This document shows positions 26,529 through 34,829 of a stretch of DNA of 64,000 nucleotides, piece by piece. The DNA comes from Halanaerobium hydrogeniformans (GTDB lineage: Bacteria > Bacillota > Halanaerobiia > Halanaerobiales > Halanaerobiaceae). Below the pieces are notes generated by a model. It did no database searches. It worked only from the letters and a program-made list of their open reading frames with translations, and had not been told where the DNA came from. The position numbers and the translations under genes were made by a program. The stretch spans positions 310,001 to 374,000 of the forward strand of contig NC_014654.1 in NCBI RefSeq assembly GCF_000166415.1. Reading direction: 5' to 3'. How positions within the stretch are numbered: position 1 is the first letter of the stretch; each line of letters begins with the position of its first letter.

Positions 26529-27335
26529 TTGCTGGAATTTTTAAATTATAGATTCATGAAAAGAGCTTTGCTTGCCGGTAATCTTGTCGGCATAGTTGCT
26601 CCACTTGTGGGAGTTTTTTTGAGTTTGAGAAGACTTTCTTTAATCGGTCATGCTCTTTCACATGTGGCACTGGCAGGGGTAGCTATAGGTCTTTTTGCAG
26701 GATTTTTACCGATTTATTCAGCAATTGTAGTTTCGATTATCGCTGCTTTAGCAATAGAGAAATTGCGTAGGGATTATTCTGATTATGCCGAATTATCACT
26801 TGCAATAATTCTTGCTGCAGGTTTAGGGGTTGCAACGATTTTAATTAACCTTTCTCAAAGAAGTGCTGGGATTCAGAGCTATTTATTTGGCAGTATTTCT
26901 TTGGTTGGAAGCAGAGATATTTATATTATCTTATTTTTAACTATAATAATAATTGCAATTATTGTTAAATTTTATTACGGTTTTTTCTTTCTAGCATTTA
27001 ATGAAGATGAAGCCAGGTTGGCAGGGGTCCCGGCCAAACCATTAAATATAATTTTTATGATTGTTACCTCACTTACTGTAGCACTTTCAATCCAGATAGT
27101 GGGAACTTTATTAATTGCATCTTTAATCACAATCCCGGTTGCAACGGGGATGCTTTTGGGTAAAAGCTTTAAAAACACTATTTTTTACAGCATCTTTTTT
27201 AGTTTGATTTCTGTAAATTCTGGTATAATATTATCTTTTTATTATGATCTTGCTTCAGGAGGAACGATTATTTTAATTAGTGTTTTTCTTTTATTGGTCG
27301 TGATTTCTATAAAAAAAGTATTTCATATAAATTAA
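26529..27335 (+). CDS. znuB: zinc ABC transporter permease
   Basis: A 268-aa ABC-3 family membrane protein with about eight transmembrane segments. The start is set at TTG 26529, five bases after AAGGAGG, because this gives MLEFLNYRFMKRALLAG, the normal family N-terminus; the ATG at 26508 would add residues inside znuC. Motifs seen include GHALSHVALAG in the N-terminal third and GTLLIASLITIPVATG near the C-terminus. The gene starts 10 bases past the znuC stop and is translationally linked to it. A terminator lies at 27412. Confidence 0.87.
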   Translation: MLEFLNYRFMKRALLAGNLVGIVAPLVGVFLSLRRLSLIGHALSHVALAGVAIGLFAGFLPIYSAIVVSIIAALAIEKLRRDYSDYAELSLAIILAAGLGVATILINLSQRSAGIQSYLFGSISLVGSRDIYIILFLTIIIIAIIVKFYYGFFFLAFNEDEARLAGVPAKPLNIIFMIVTSLTVALSIQIVGTLLIASLITIPVATGMLLGKSFKNTIFYSIFFSLISVNSGIILSFYYDLASGGTIILISVFLLLVVISIKKVFHIN

Positions 27336-27411
27336 ATTATTTAAAAGCTTTATTAACAGCTGATACTCCTGCAAATTAACAAAGTGTGAAATCTAATATA
27401 TTTACAATCAG

Positions 27412-27436
27412 ACCTGCTGAAAAGCAGGTTTTTTTC
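27412..27436 (+). terminator. terminator after znuB
   Basis: ACCTGCT/AGCAGGT, a 7-bp stem with a GAAA loop, followed by TTTTTTT. It ends the zinc-uptake unit. Confidence 0.85.
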
Positions 27437-27525
27437 TTATATCAGTTATTAATTTACATCATAATTTTTGAAATATTGATACAATTTTAATAACATTATC
27501 GAATAATAATTATTTAGTGAGGGAG

Positions 27526-27619
27526 GTGAAATTTTTATATAGTTAGATTTTCGTTAGGAAAATATACATCTAAGTCAGAAATAGATCAGGTCTTAAGCCA
27601 GTTAAAATTATTAAGTTGA
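27526..27619 (+). pseudogene. cysteine desulfurase remnant
   Basis: 27536-27619 reads YIVRFSLGKYTSKSEIDQVL and a few more residues to a stop. This is the usual C-terminus of NifS/IscS-type cysteine desulfurases (VRFSLG..T...EID). Just upstream, GGGAGG and GTG 27526 give the start M-K-F-L-Y-S and a stop, so the gene seems to have lost nearly all of its middle while keeping its ends. A further 20-codon frame (27636-27698, after GGAGAGG) may be debris or a tiny peptide. Confidence 0.6.
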
Positions 27620-27713
27620 TTTATTTCTGGAGAGGATGGATGAGGATAAATTAGCTGAGCACCTAAAAAAAGCGGAAGAATTTTTAGCAAAAATATAAAA
27701 AAACATTAGTTTG

Positions 27714-27746
27714 TGACATAATGCTGTCAGACTGCTGTGTTATAAT
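27714..27746 (+). promoter_or_regulatory. palindromic operator with extended -10 promoter (site 2)
   Basis: TGACATAATGCTGTCA (27714-27729), then 11 bases, then TATAAT (27741-27746) within TGTTATAAT. It matches site 1 at 18645 in the palindrome arms, the ATGC centre and the spacing. It precedes the two small genes at 27799 and 27956, which are probably controlled by the same factor as the helicase-nuclease pair. Confidence 0.65.
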
Positions 27747-27798
27747 AATATTAAGCTTGATTAGATTTTAATTTAATTAACTGCTGAGGTGAAATAAG

Positions 27799-27945
27799 AT
27801 GGCAAAATTGGTATCTTTTCTTTACAAGCTGGCCAGGAAGGCAAATGATGTGGAGACTTTGAGTAGTGGAGATCCCAAGCGGGTTGCAAAAAGAGCCAAA
27901 AATAAAGTTATTGGCAGATCATTGATCAAAAAACTAATGAAATAG
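27799..27945 (+). CDS. small basic conserved protein, 48 aa
   Basis: MAKLVSFLYKLARKANDVET begins a 48-aa, Lys/Arg-rich protein that continues SSGDPKRVAKRAKNKVIGRS and ends KKLMK. It follows a GAGGTG site and the palindromic promoter. The pattern (FLYKLAR.ANDVE.L..GDPKR..RR.KNK..GR) is one I associate with small conserved proteins of anaerobic Firmicutes, function unknown. The charge would suit nucleic-acid binding. Its stop lies 10 bases before the next gene. Confidence 0.7.
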   Translation: MAKLVSFLYKLARKANDVETLSSGDPKRVAKRAKNKVIGRSLIKKLMK

Positions 27946-27955
27946 GGGGCTAAGT

Positions 27956-28141
27956 ATGGAAGAAATTTTAGATGAACTCAAAATCGGCGAAAAATTAACT
28001 ATGGGTGTAAGTGCTTCAGAAGATGAAATCGGTCTTTTTTTAGCATCTGAAGATATTTCAGCAAGCTGTGCTTTTAGAAAAGAAGAATGGGATAATTTTG
28101 TAGCAGCAGTGAAAAAAGCAGACAAACAAATCAATTCTTAA
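27956..28141 (+). CDS. small acidic hypothetical protein, 61 aa
   Basis: Begins MEEILDELKIGEKLTMGVSA, preceded by GGGGG, and ends KKADKQINS. A compact acidic protein with one Cys and no membrane segment; family not recognised. It follows the 48-aa basic protein closely and both lie behind the palindromic promoter, so they are probably one unit ended by the terminator at 28150. Confidence 0.65.
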   Translation: MEEILDELKIGEKLTMGVSASEDEIGLFLASEDISASCAFRKEEWDNFVAAVKKADKQINS

Positions 28142-28149
28142 CGAGATGA

Positions 28150-28171
28150 GCCGGGATTTCCCGGCTTTTTT
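28150..28171. terminator. bidirectional terminator between convergent genes
   Basis: GCCGGG/CCCGGC with an ATTT loop, followed by TTTTTT on the + strand. It lies between the 61-aa gene and the convergent HD-domain gene and probably serves mainly the + strand. Confidence 0.75.
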
Positions 28172-28740
28172 CAACTAAATATCTGGGCTACAGTTATTTT
28201 AAATTCTCTGTACATTTCCATTCCTTCCAGTGATTCTAAACTATTAATTAAAGCCTGATAATACCACCTTTGATCTTCTTTTCCGGCATTAAATTTCACC
28301 CAGAAAGATTCTATATCCTCTGAATCTAGATTTCTCAGCATACTTCTGCTATTGCTTAACTTATCTGCACAGGCAATGGCCTTAACTTTAAAATTGGCTT
28401 CATTCTTTAAGTAATTTACAGTGTGTTCTTTTCGCTTTTTCCAGGAGCGGTTTTCTCTACCTGCCAGTTTTTCGGAGGCAGCTATAACAAGATTTAAAAT
28501 TTCTTCACCAAATTCTGCTTTGATATCTTCTTTTTTTACTGCTGTATCTTCTAAAAGATCATGGAGAAGTCCGGCAGCTATAACTTCTTCGGTAAATGCA
28601 TTTTCTTTTAAGATCATTGCAACTTCAAAAGGATGAACTATATAGGGTATTTTACTCCCTTTTCTATTATCACCTTTATGATTTAAAGCTGAATATTCTA
28701 AAGCTTTTATAACTAGTTTATTTTTTAGCATTTCAATCAT
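28171..28740 (-). CDS. HD-domain hydrolase, MESH1/RelA-SpoT hydrolase-like
   Basis: A 189-aa protein similar to the hydrolase half of RelA/SpoT and stand-alone MESH1 enzymes, which remove pyrophosphate from (p)ppGpp. The motifs are present: HPFEVAMIL, AGLLHDLLEDT (the HD...ED metal site) and ACADKLSNSRSM. There is no synthetase domain, TGS or ACT domain, so it would be a small alarmone hydrolase or related phosphohydrolase. The second ATG (28731) has better spacing to AGGAGAGG than the first (28740). The IS3 remnant lies right upstream and may have displaced its promoter. Confidence 0.78.
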   Translation of the reverse strand: MIEMLKNKLVIKALEYSALNHKGDNRKGSKIPYIVHPFEVAMILKENAFTEEVIAAGLLHDLLEDTAVKKEDIKAEFGEEILNLVIAASEKLAGRENRSWKKRKEHTVNYLKNEANFKVKAIACADKLSNSRSMLRNLDSEDIESFWVKFNAGKEDQRWYYQALINSLESLEGMEMYREFKITVAQIFS

Positions 28741-28829
28741 CCTCTCCTATATGTCTTTTCGGTTCAACCCCCTAAATATGGAAAATATGTTTGTTAAGCT
28801 CGCTCATTCTTAGTTTCTCATTTTTTGAT

Positions 28830-29790
28830 TTAGGCGAGTACTGGTTCAGCAACTATTTTTTCTGCTTTAGCCAGTTTATAAAATTTTGCTGGAGGCATAT
28901 CATTAAGACTGCCATGACGGTATCTGTTGTTATAATAATTCATATACTCACTGACTTTTTTATAGGCGTCAATAAAACTACTGAATTCATTAATTGAATA
29001 ACAATCTTTTTTCTAAAACCGAATGAAATGATTCTATATGAGCATTCATATTAGGTGTTCTAACTGGAATTCTCTGATGCTCTACCCCCAGTTTTCACAG
29101 GTGTCTCCAAATAATTTAGAGACAAATTGTGGTCCATTATCTGTTCTAATTTTAGGCAAATTCATGCCTTTATACAGCTTTCTTTTATTTAAAGCAGCCT
29201 TTAATACCCTGCAGGTATCTTTAGCTTTACAGCTTAGTCCCAGGTGATAATCTATAACAGTCTTATCAAAGACATCAATTACTGACATCTGGAAAAAGAA
29301 CTGATCTGTTCCATTTATGTAGCCGTATTTTAAATCCATCTGCCAGAGTTGATTTGGTTCTGTAATTTCTTCCTGTTTTGCAATCTTTTTAGGTCTAAAT
29401 TTTTTGATTTTTCTTTGCGATCTTAATATATCCAGTTCTTTGCATAACCTGTATACTTTTTTCTTATTTATTTTCAAGTTATAGTCTTCTTTTAAACAGA
29501 CTGTAAGTTTCCTGTAACCATAAGGGAAGCCATCTCCTGCAACCAGTTCTAAGAGCCATTCTTTAATCTGTTCATCAGATATTTTTTCACCTGATTCAGT
29601 TAGAGAATACCCCAGGGACAGGTCTTCCTTGAGGATTATTGGAATTGCTGCTATTAGTACTTTCACTCTCAGTTTTTCTATTTATATTACTGTAGTAAGT
29701 GGAAGAATTAAGCCCAACAAAGTCTAAAACAATAGAGATTTTGTACCCTTTATTTATCCACTTTGATGCAATCTGAACTTTGAGGGCTAT
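28830..29790 (-). pseudogene. IS3 OrfB transposase, several frameshifts
   Basis: Reading in pieces on the minus strand: ALKVQIASKWINKGYKISIV (start), a shift near 29650, then YGYRKLTVCLKEDYNLKINK, the first catalytic Asp in LWQMDLKYGY and the second in KIRTDNGPQFVS, a shift near 29085, GVEHQRIPVRTPNMNAHIES with the catalytic Glu, a shift near 29010, and finally MNYYNNRYRHGSLNDMPPAK to the stop. At least three frame changes make it a dead rve-type DDE transposase. Confidence 0.82.
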
Positions 29791-30097
29791 CGGGGGTTTA
29801 CTTTACCTCTCAACTCCCTTAAAATCGCTAATTCTAATTCTTTTTCTGCTACAATTTTTTTGAGCTTATCATTTTCATCGCTCATTTTACTTAATCTATT
29901 TTCTATCTCTTTCATTTGCTTTTTTCATCTTTAGGAAGAGATCTAACTGATCCTGTTTCTTTAGCTTTTTTGACCCAGCTGTAAACAGTATGCTTAGAAA
30001 TATTATGTCGTCTTGCTACAAGAGCCGTGTTACCTATTTCGCGACATTCTTTTACAATTTGTTCTTTAGTTTCATCGGAATATTTTCTGTTTGCCAT
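29787..30097 (-). pseudogene. IS3 OrfA helix-turn-helix protein, frameshifted
   Basis: Starts MANRKYSDETKEQIVKECRE, with the HTH ARRHNISKHTVYSWVKKAKE, then breaks after KDEKSK at about 29912. The coiled-coil end (QMKEIENRLSKMSDENDKLK to RELRGKVNPR) continues in another frame. Normal OrfA supplies DNA binding and joins OrfB by a -1 frameshift; here an additional shift inactivates it. Confidence 0.75.
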
Positions 30098-30363
30098 TGG
30101 TGTTTCCCCCTTGTAATTAGAGTATATCACTTTCAAACTTTTTCTCCAATTCTGTTAGGGGGCTATATAGTTTTTTGATATTTCCCGATTATTTGTGAAA
30201 GTTGTCTTATCATTTTGTTTAGATTGTGGTATAATTTTCATAATGTTAAACTCTATTATGATATATTATTGTTTGATTACTTTAATTATATCAGATAGCA
30301 GGATTTGATGCTATTTTAGCAAATTTAATTTGATTTTAAAATCTACAAACAGGAGGTTTTATA

Positions 30364-30846
30364 ATGAATATCCGGCATAGTGAAATACCTCGAGTTGGTC
30401 ATAAATATACAATAAGTACTAAGAACGGTTCACAGTTAGTTTTGATTTTTTATCGTTCTGGAAAAAGAGAATTTTATTTTAATAAGGCTAAAGGTGATGA
30501 ACCAGAATTAGCTTTAACTATAAATGATGAGGAAGCTAGAATTTTAGGTGCTCTACTATTAGGAGTAGACTATGAGGCTGATAAAAGTAGTATTGATTCT
30601 AACATAAGTGATAATATTGTTGTTGAATGGATAGATCTTTCTCCTAACTCTAAATTTGCTAATAAGAGTATAATAGATTCAGAAATCAGAAGTGAAACTG
30701 GAGTGACTATTATTGGAATTAAAAGAGGTGATAAGGTTCATGGAAGTCCAAATATAACTGAAAAGCTTCGTCCCAATGATAAATTAATGGTCACTGGAAC
30801 TGAAGAAGATATCAAAGAGTTCGAAAAAATATGTGAAGGAGAATAA
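30364..30846 (+). CDS. khtT: K+/H+ antiporter regulatory subunit (KhtT-like)
   Basis: A 160-aa cytosolic protein with an N-terminal domain of the KhtT/YhaT type (HSEIPRVGHKYTISTKNGSQ) and a C-terminal RCK_C/TrkA-C ligand domain (about 75-155; ITEKLRPNDKLMVTGTEEDI). It should gate the downstream membrane antiporter in response to a ligand; in Bacillus KhtT responds to pH and nucleotides. It follows AGGAGG, and its stop is two bases before the antiporter start. An extended -10 (TGGTATAAT, 30227-30235) lies upstream in the 200-base gap after the IS3 remnant. Confidence 0.82.
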   Translation: MNIRHSEIPRVGHKYTISTKNGSQLVLIFYRSGKREFYFNKAKGDEPELALTINDEEARILGALLLGVDYEADKSSIDSNISDNIVVEWIDLSPNSKFANKSIIDSEIRSETGVTIIGIKRGDKVHGSPNITEKLRPNDKLMVTGTEEDIKEFEKICEGE

Positions 30847-30848
30847 GG

Positions 30849-31985
30849 ATGTTAGTCTTAGACTATCCGATCTTGCTTGATTTAGGAATTAAAACTTTAA
30901 TATTTGCTTTTGTACTTTTAGCCTGCTTAAAACTCAAGATAACAACCGTCCCTGTTTTTATTCTTGTGGGCTTAATATTAAGTCCTGTAATCATTAGAGA
31001 AGGAGCACTGTTGGGAATAGCAGAAACCGGTATAGTTTTACTTTTCTTTTTGCTGGGCTTAGAATATCCTTTATCTAAAATGATTAAAATAGCAAAAAAG
31101 ATATGGTTTGGGGGAGTGCTTGATTTTGCAATAAACCTTATTATCCCAATGCTTGTAGCCTACTTTTTTTCTTTAAGCTGGCCGGCTGCATTTCTACTTG
31201 GTGGAGTAACATATGCCAGCAGTTCTTCTATAACCCTAAAAATGCTTGAAGATAAAAAACGTTTTGCTAATCCTGAATCTGATTACATGATAGCCCTTTT
31301 GATTTTCGAAGATATAGTAGCTCCAATTGCAGTAACTTTGATTACTGTCTTGTATGTTCAGGGTGATTTTACCCTTATTACAGGAGTAGGAGTATTTGCA
31401 AGAGTAATTGCTTTAATTGCATTTTCATTAATTTTAGCAAAATTTCTTTTTGCTCGTTTTGCTGATCAATTTGATCATAGGCTAAATGAACAATTTGTAC
31501 TTTTATTTGGTGCTTCAATGGCTTTGATATTTTCAGGTTTGGCTTTGTTACTTGGTCTTTCAGAACTTTTAGGTGCTTTTTTAGCTGGAGTTATGCTTTC
31601 AGAACTTGAACATCCGGAAAAGTTTGATAAGGTTATTCTGCCGGTCAGAAATATAACTTTACCCTTCTTTTTTGTTTGGTTTGGAGCAGGAATAGAACTT
31701 GGTGCAGGAATTTTATCAATTCCACTTTTAGTCTTTTTGCTTGTCTGGGCGATAGTGGGTAAAATAATTGTTGGTATCATCGGAGGTAAAGCCTTTGGGT
31801 TAAGCAAAAAAGCTGCAATGAGAGGAGGCTTTTCTTTAGTACAGAGAGGCGAATTTTCTGTTGTTATTGCTGCTCTGGCTGCGGCAGAGTTGAGAAGTTT
31901 TAGTGGTATTTATATTGTTTTAACAGCTTTTATTGGAATGCTCTTTTTTGCTAAAGCATCAAGCTGGACAAATTATATAACTTAA
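30849..31985 (+). CDS. khtU: cation/proton antiporter (CPA2, KhtU-like)
   Basis: A 378-aa inner-membrane protein with about 11-12 hydrophobic segments of the monovalent cation:proton antiporter-2 family. LLFFLLGLEYPLSKM near residue 60 and LLIFEDIVAPIAV near 150 are typical CPA2 motifs. There is no C-terminal RCK domain, which fits control by the separate KhtT-like partner upstream. It probably exports K+ (or another cation) in exchange for protons, relevant for a salt-adapted cell. Confidence 0.85.
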   Translation: MLVLDYPILLDLGIKTLIFAFVLLACLKLKITTVPVFILVGLILSPVIIREGALLGIAETGIVLLFFLLGLEYPLSKMIKIAKKIWFGGVLDFAINLIIPMLVAYFFSLSWPAAFLLGGVTYASSSSITLKMLEDKKRFANPESDYMIALLIFEDIVAPIAVTLITVLYVQGDFTLITGVGVFARVIALIAFSLILAKFLFARFADQFDHRLNEQFVLLFGASMALIFSGLALLLGLSELLGAFLAGVMLSELEHPEKFDKVILPVRNITLPFFFVWFGAGIELGAGILSIPLLVFLLVWAIVGKIIVGIIGGKAFGLSKKAAMRGGFSLVQRGEFSVVIAALAAAELRSFSGIYIVLTAFIGMLFFAKASSWTNYIT

Positions 31986-32018
31986 CAGAACGATTATTTC
32001 ATAAAGGAGCTGTTAATT

Positions 32019-32417
32019 ATGGTAAAAAAAGAATCTCCCTCAATAGATCAGTTGCTTAAAGAAGCAAAAGCAGATCCTGATGCTTCAGAAGTAGGAATGT
32101 TTTTAGTCCATAATGGTGTTGTGCGCAAAACCCCAAGAGCCAAAGTCCGCCAAGGAATAGATGATGGTTCAGAAGTAATGGGGATGGAATTTGATTATGA
32201 TCCCCTCAAGGTAGAAGAGGCTATCGCAGAAACCTACAAAATGGATGGCATTTTTTATGTAAAGACCTGGTTAAACAAGGGGCAGCTTGAAGTTGGGGAT
32301 GATATAATGTATGTTTTAATTGGAGGAGATATTAGACCTAATGTTATCGCTGGCCTGCAGTTTTTGGTGGGCAAAATCAAAAATGAATGTGTGAAGGAAA
32401 TCGAGCAGAAAAAATAA
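32019..32417 (+). CDS. MoaE-like protein
   Basis: A 132-aa protein similar to the large subunit of molybdopterin synthase. MFLVHNGVVRKTPRAKVR, MEFDYDPLKVEEAI, WLNKGQLEVGDDIMYVLIGG and the late LVGKIKNE line up with the MoaE pattern. The usual HR.G.L and PIWK catalytic Lys/Arg features are weak or missing, so it may belong to a divergent MoaE-like group. No moaD or other cofactor genes are close. It follows AAGGAG and lies in a run of small genes after the antiporter. Confidence 0.65.
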   Translation: MVKKESPSIDQLLKEAKADPDASEVGMFLVHNGVVRKTPRAKVRQGIDDGSEVMGMEFDYDPLKVEEAIAETYKMDGIFYVKTWLNKGQLEVGDDIMYVLIGGDIRPNVIAGLQFLVGKIKNECVKEIEQKK

Positions 32418-32445
32418 CTGCTTTCAAAGATGAGGAGCATCTAAA

Positions 32446-32802
32446 ATGAGTAAACTTAAATTGAGGCATCTCATAACCACAGGTGCACAGGAAGCAGAGA
32501 TGATTAAAGCGCTACTGGAGGATAACGAAATAGCGGTAATAGAAAAACATCATGAGGTTGGTGCTTACGCCAATATTTATATGGGCTTCTCTGCTTTTAA
32601 TGTGGAACTCTATACTTCAGTAGAGGATTATAAAGAAGCTAAAAAATTAGTTTCTGAACTGGAATTCGTTGATGATCAGATGCTGAGGGAAGAAGCAGAA
32701 AACTCAGATCAGGATAAAGAAGTATCTTATTATCTAAAAAACGCAGCAAAAATAATAATAATTTTGTTTTTGCTGATCAGTTTTTTTTTCTTATTCATTT
32801 AA
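32446..32802 (+). CDS. DUF2007-like small protein with C-terminal membrane helix
   Basis: A 118-aa protein. The first 75 residues (LITTGAQEAEMIKALLEDNE, then FNVELYTSVEDYKEAKKLVSE) match the pattern of small putative signal-transducing proteins of the DUF2007 type. A linker is followed by a C-terminal hydrophobic helix (IIIILFLLISFFFLFI), so it is tail-anchored. Function unknown. It starts after GAGGAG. Confidence 0.65.
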   Translation: MSKLKLRHLITTGAQEAEMIKALLEDNEIAVIEKHHEVGAYANIYMGFSAFNVELYTSVEDYKEAKKLVSELEFVDDQMLREEAENSDQDKEVSYYLKNAAKIIIILFLLISFFFLFI

Positions 32803-32861
32803 TTATTATTGTTGAAGCTGATTAATGTTTTTGGCTCAATTTAATAAGGAGGTCGTGAATA

Positions 32862-33164
32862 ATGCCTATAGCAGAACTAACAGTAGTACCTTTAGGAACA
32901 AAGGAGACCAGTTTGAGTAAATATGTTGCCGACTGTCATCAAATCTTAAAAGAACAGGATAAGGTAGAATACCAGTTGACACCGATGGGGACAGTACTTG
33001 AAGGTGATTTGGAAGACATTTTTGCCATAACCCAAAAGATGCATGAGGTACCTTTTGAAAATGGAGCCTTAAGGGTTACCACCAGTCTTAAAATTGATGA
33101 CCGCAGAGATAAAAAAGGCAGCATGAAACAAAAATTAGATTCAGTAGAAAGCAAACTCAAGTGA
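32862..33164 (+). CDS. MTH1187-family thiamine-binding protein
   Basis: A 100-aa protein of the YqgV/MTH1187 (formerly DUF77) family, small ferredoxin-like proteins shown to bind thiamine or its breakdown products. Family pattern: AELTVVPLGTKETSLSKYVA at the N-terminus, LTPMGTVLEGDLEDIF in the middle, and RVTTSLKIDDRRDK near the end. It has a good AAGGAGG site and is followed by a strong terminator. Confidence 0.85.
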   Translation: MPIAELTVVPLGTKETSLSKYVADCHQILKEQDKVEYQLTPMGTVLEGDLEDIFAITQKMHEVPFENGALRVTTSLKIDDRRDKKGSMKQKLDSVESKLK

Positions 33165-33201
33165 AGTATTAAGTCTGGCTAAATTTTAAATAATTATATT
33201 A

Positions 33202-33259
33202 AAAGCTTCCTGAAGTACAGCGAACTTTTTAAAGCTGGCTTCAGGAAGCTTTATTTTTT
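33202..33259 (+). terminator. strong intrinsic terminator
   Basis: AAAGCTTCCTGAAG (33202-33215) pairs perfectly over 14 bp with CTTCAGGAAGCTTT (33239-33252), then ATTTTTT. It ends the run of small genes ahead of the convergent MATE gene. Confidence 0.88.
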
Positions 33260-33330
33260 AGAGCTGCTTATCCATTCCATCCATGAAAAGGCTATTTGAA
33301 AAGTTTCAAATACCTTTGAATGCTTTATTC

Positions 33331-34758
33331 TTAAACTAATCGCTTTGAGTAAATTTGATCCCGATTGCTATAAGCTTTTAAAAGAACAGGATTTGCACTT
33401 TTAAAAAGAAAAACGAATACCATAATTCCGGTAACTCCTTCTGCGAATAATGTAGTTAACCAAATGCCGGTCGCTCCCCAAAATATCGGAAATACAGTTA
33501 AACCAATTATAATCAATATTAGCCCTCTTAAAAGTGCTATCGTTAAGGATTTTAATGCCTGTTCCAGGGCTGTGAAATAGGCAGAGCCAAGAATTCCTAT
33601 AGACATAAACAGAAATGACCAGCTTATATAACCTGCTACTTGAATAGCTAAAGCTAATGTTTCTGGATCATGTGGGATAAAGATTCCAAGCAAGTTCTCA
33701 GTCTGAAAACGAATAAGCAGAAAGAAGAACAAAGAAATTATGAAACCTGTACCCATAACTCTTTTCAATGTTCCCCTTACTCTTTCATGGCAACCTCCAC
33801 CATGGTTATAACTTAAAATAGGTTGAACACCAGTTGCCATTCCCATAAGAATCTGGGATGCAAGAGCTAGAAAATACTGGATTATAACAAATGCTGCCAG
33901 CCCTGATGTGCCAGCATATTCAATAATTTGACGATTATATAATAGAGTTGTAACTCCAACAGCCAAAGCACTAAACAATTCAGAAGATCCGTTGGCAGAA
34001 ATTCCTACTATTTCAGACCAACATCCCTTGGGAGATCCTATTTTCAGACCCTGATGATTTTTCAAGGTCTTACGAATAAAATATGCTAAAAAAATAGATG
34101 CCCCAAGTGATTGGGAAATTCCTGTTGCAATTGCAGCTCCACCAAGTCCCAGGTTTAATGGGAACAAAAATAAATAGTCCAATCCTATATTAAGCAAAGA
34201 TGTGAAAATCATTACTCCGGTTGCAAGCTTTGGACGACCATCAGTTCTAACGGAGCGTTCCAGAATGAAAAGTAGAATAATCGGTGCAAAAAATAAATAA
34301 AAGCCTTTTAAATATTCTCCTGCATAGGCTCCCAGCTCAGCGTTAGTGCCAAGAAAATTGAGAATTCTATCAAATCCCAAGTGAATGCTAAGACTTGTAA
34401 ATAATCCAATAACAATACCTAAAATGAGCACAACACTGAACACACCTCTTGCTTTAGAAATCTTTCCTTTTCCCAGAAGAACTGCAATTTTTGCATTTCC
34501 ACCAACACCTACCATTGTAGCCAAACCGATGGCAAGTGCCAAAACAGGAAATAACAGGTTCACTGAGGCCATAGGTCCTGGCCCCAAACGTCTGCCAATT
34601 AAAATACCGTCCACAATTCCATAGAGACCCATCATTACCATCGCAGCCATAGAAGGTAGAAGATTTTTTGTAATTAATTTAGCTAAAGGTTCAGTCAGAA
34701 AGCTTTCTCTTACAGGATCATAATTAGTTTTTATTTCTTCGAATTTATTTTTTTTCAA
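33331..34758 (-). CDS. MATE-family efflux transporter
   Basis: A 475-aa inner-membrane protein with about 12 transmembrane segments, exporting drugs or metabolites in exchange for Na+ or H+. The N-terminal pattern (GLYGIVDGILIGRRLGPGP, then MVGVGGNAKIAVLLGKGK) and the mid-protein PILSYNHGGG fit MATE proteins of the MepA-like branch. It starts at TTG, eight bases after GGAGG. A TGAATGAAT palindrome lies between it and the tetR gene upstream, and a matching one precedes tetR, so this regulator very likely controls the pump. Confidence 0.88.
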   Translation of the reverse strand: MKKNKFEEIKTNYDPVRESFLTEPLAKLITKNLLPSMAAMVMMGLYGIVDGILIGRRLGPGPMASVNLLFPVLALAIGLATMVGVGGNAKIAVLLGKGKISKARGVFSVVLILGIVIGLFTSLSIHLGFDRILNFLGTNAELGAYAGEYLKGFYLFFAPIILLFILERSVRTDGRPKLATGVMIFTSLLNIGLDYLFLFPLNLGLGGAAIATGISQSLGASIFLAYFIRKTLKNHQGLKIGSPKGCWSEIVGISANGSSELFSALAVGVTTLLYNRQIIEYAGTSGLAAFVIIQYFLALASQILMGMATGVQPILSYNHGGGCHERVRGTLKRVMGTGFIISLFFFLLIRFQTENLLGIFIPHDPETLALAIQVAGYISWSFLFMSIGILGSAYFTALEQALKSLTIALLRGLILIIIGLTVFPIFWGATGIWLTTLFAEGVTGIMVFVFLFKSANPVLLKAYSNRDQIYSKRLV

Positions 34759-34781
34759 CTTTTTTCCTCCTTACATTTTAG

Positions 34782-34807
34782 TGAATGAATATTATTTTAT
34801 TCATTCA
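34782..34807. promoter_or_regulatory. operator between tetR and the MATE gene
   Basis: TGAATGAAT-N8-ATTCATTCA, a 9-bp perfect inverted repeat with spacer ATTATTTT. It matches the palindrome in front of tetR (35431-35460). It gives the pump gene its own TetR-controlled promoter or roadblock. Confidence 0.78.
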
Positions 34808-34829
34808 TATAAGTTTTTAAAAAAAGGCC

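Larger units (their letters stand above)
28768..30162 (-). mobile_element. IS3-family insertion sequence, degenerate
   Basis: About 1.4 kb bounded by CCCCCTAA (28768-28775) and its complement TTAGGGGG (30155-30162), with weaker similarity inwards. It holds an HTH OrfA and a DDE OrfB on the minus strand, both frameshifted. No clear target duplication is seen. It is inactive as written and sits between the HD-domain gene and the antiporter operon. Confidence 0.8.

Noticed and set aside
28990-29250. Plus-strand open frames within the IS3 remnant
   Set aside because: They are opposite-strand shadows of the transposase.
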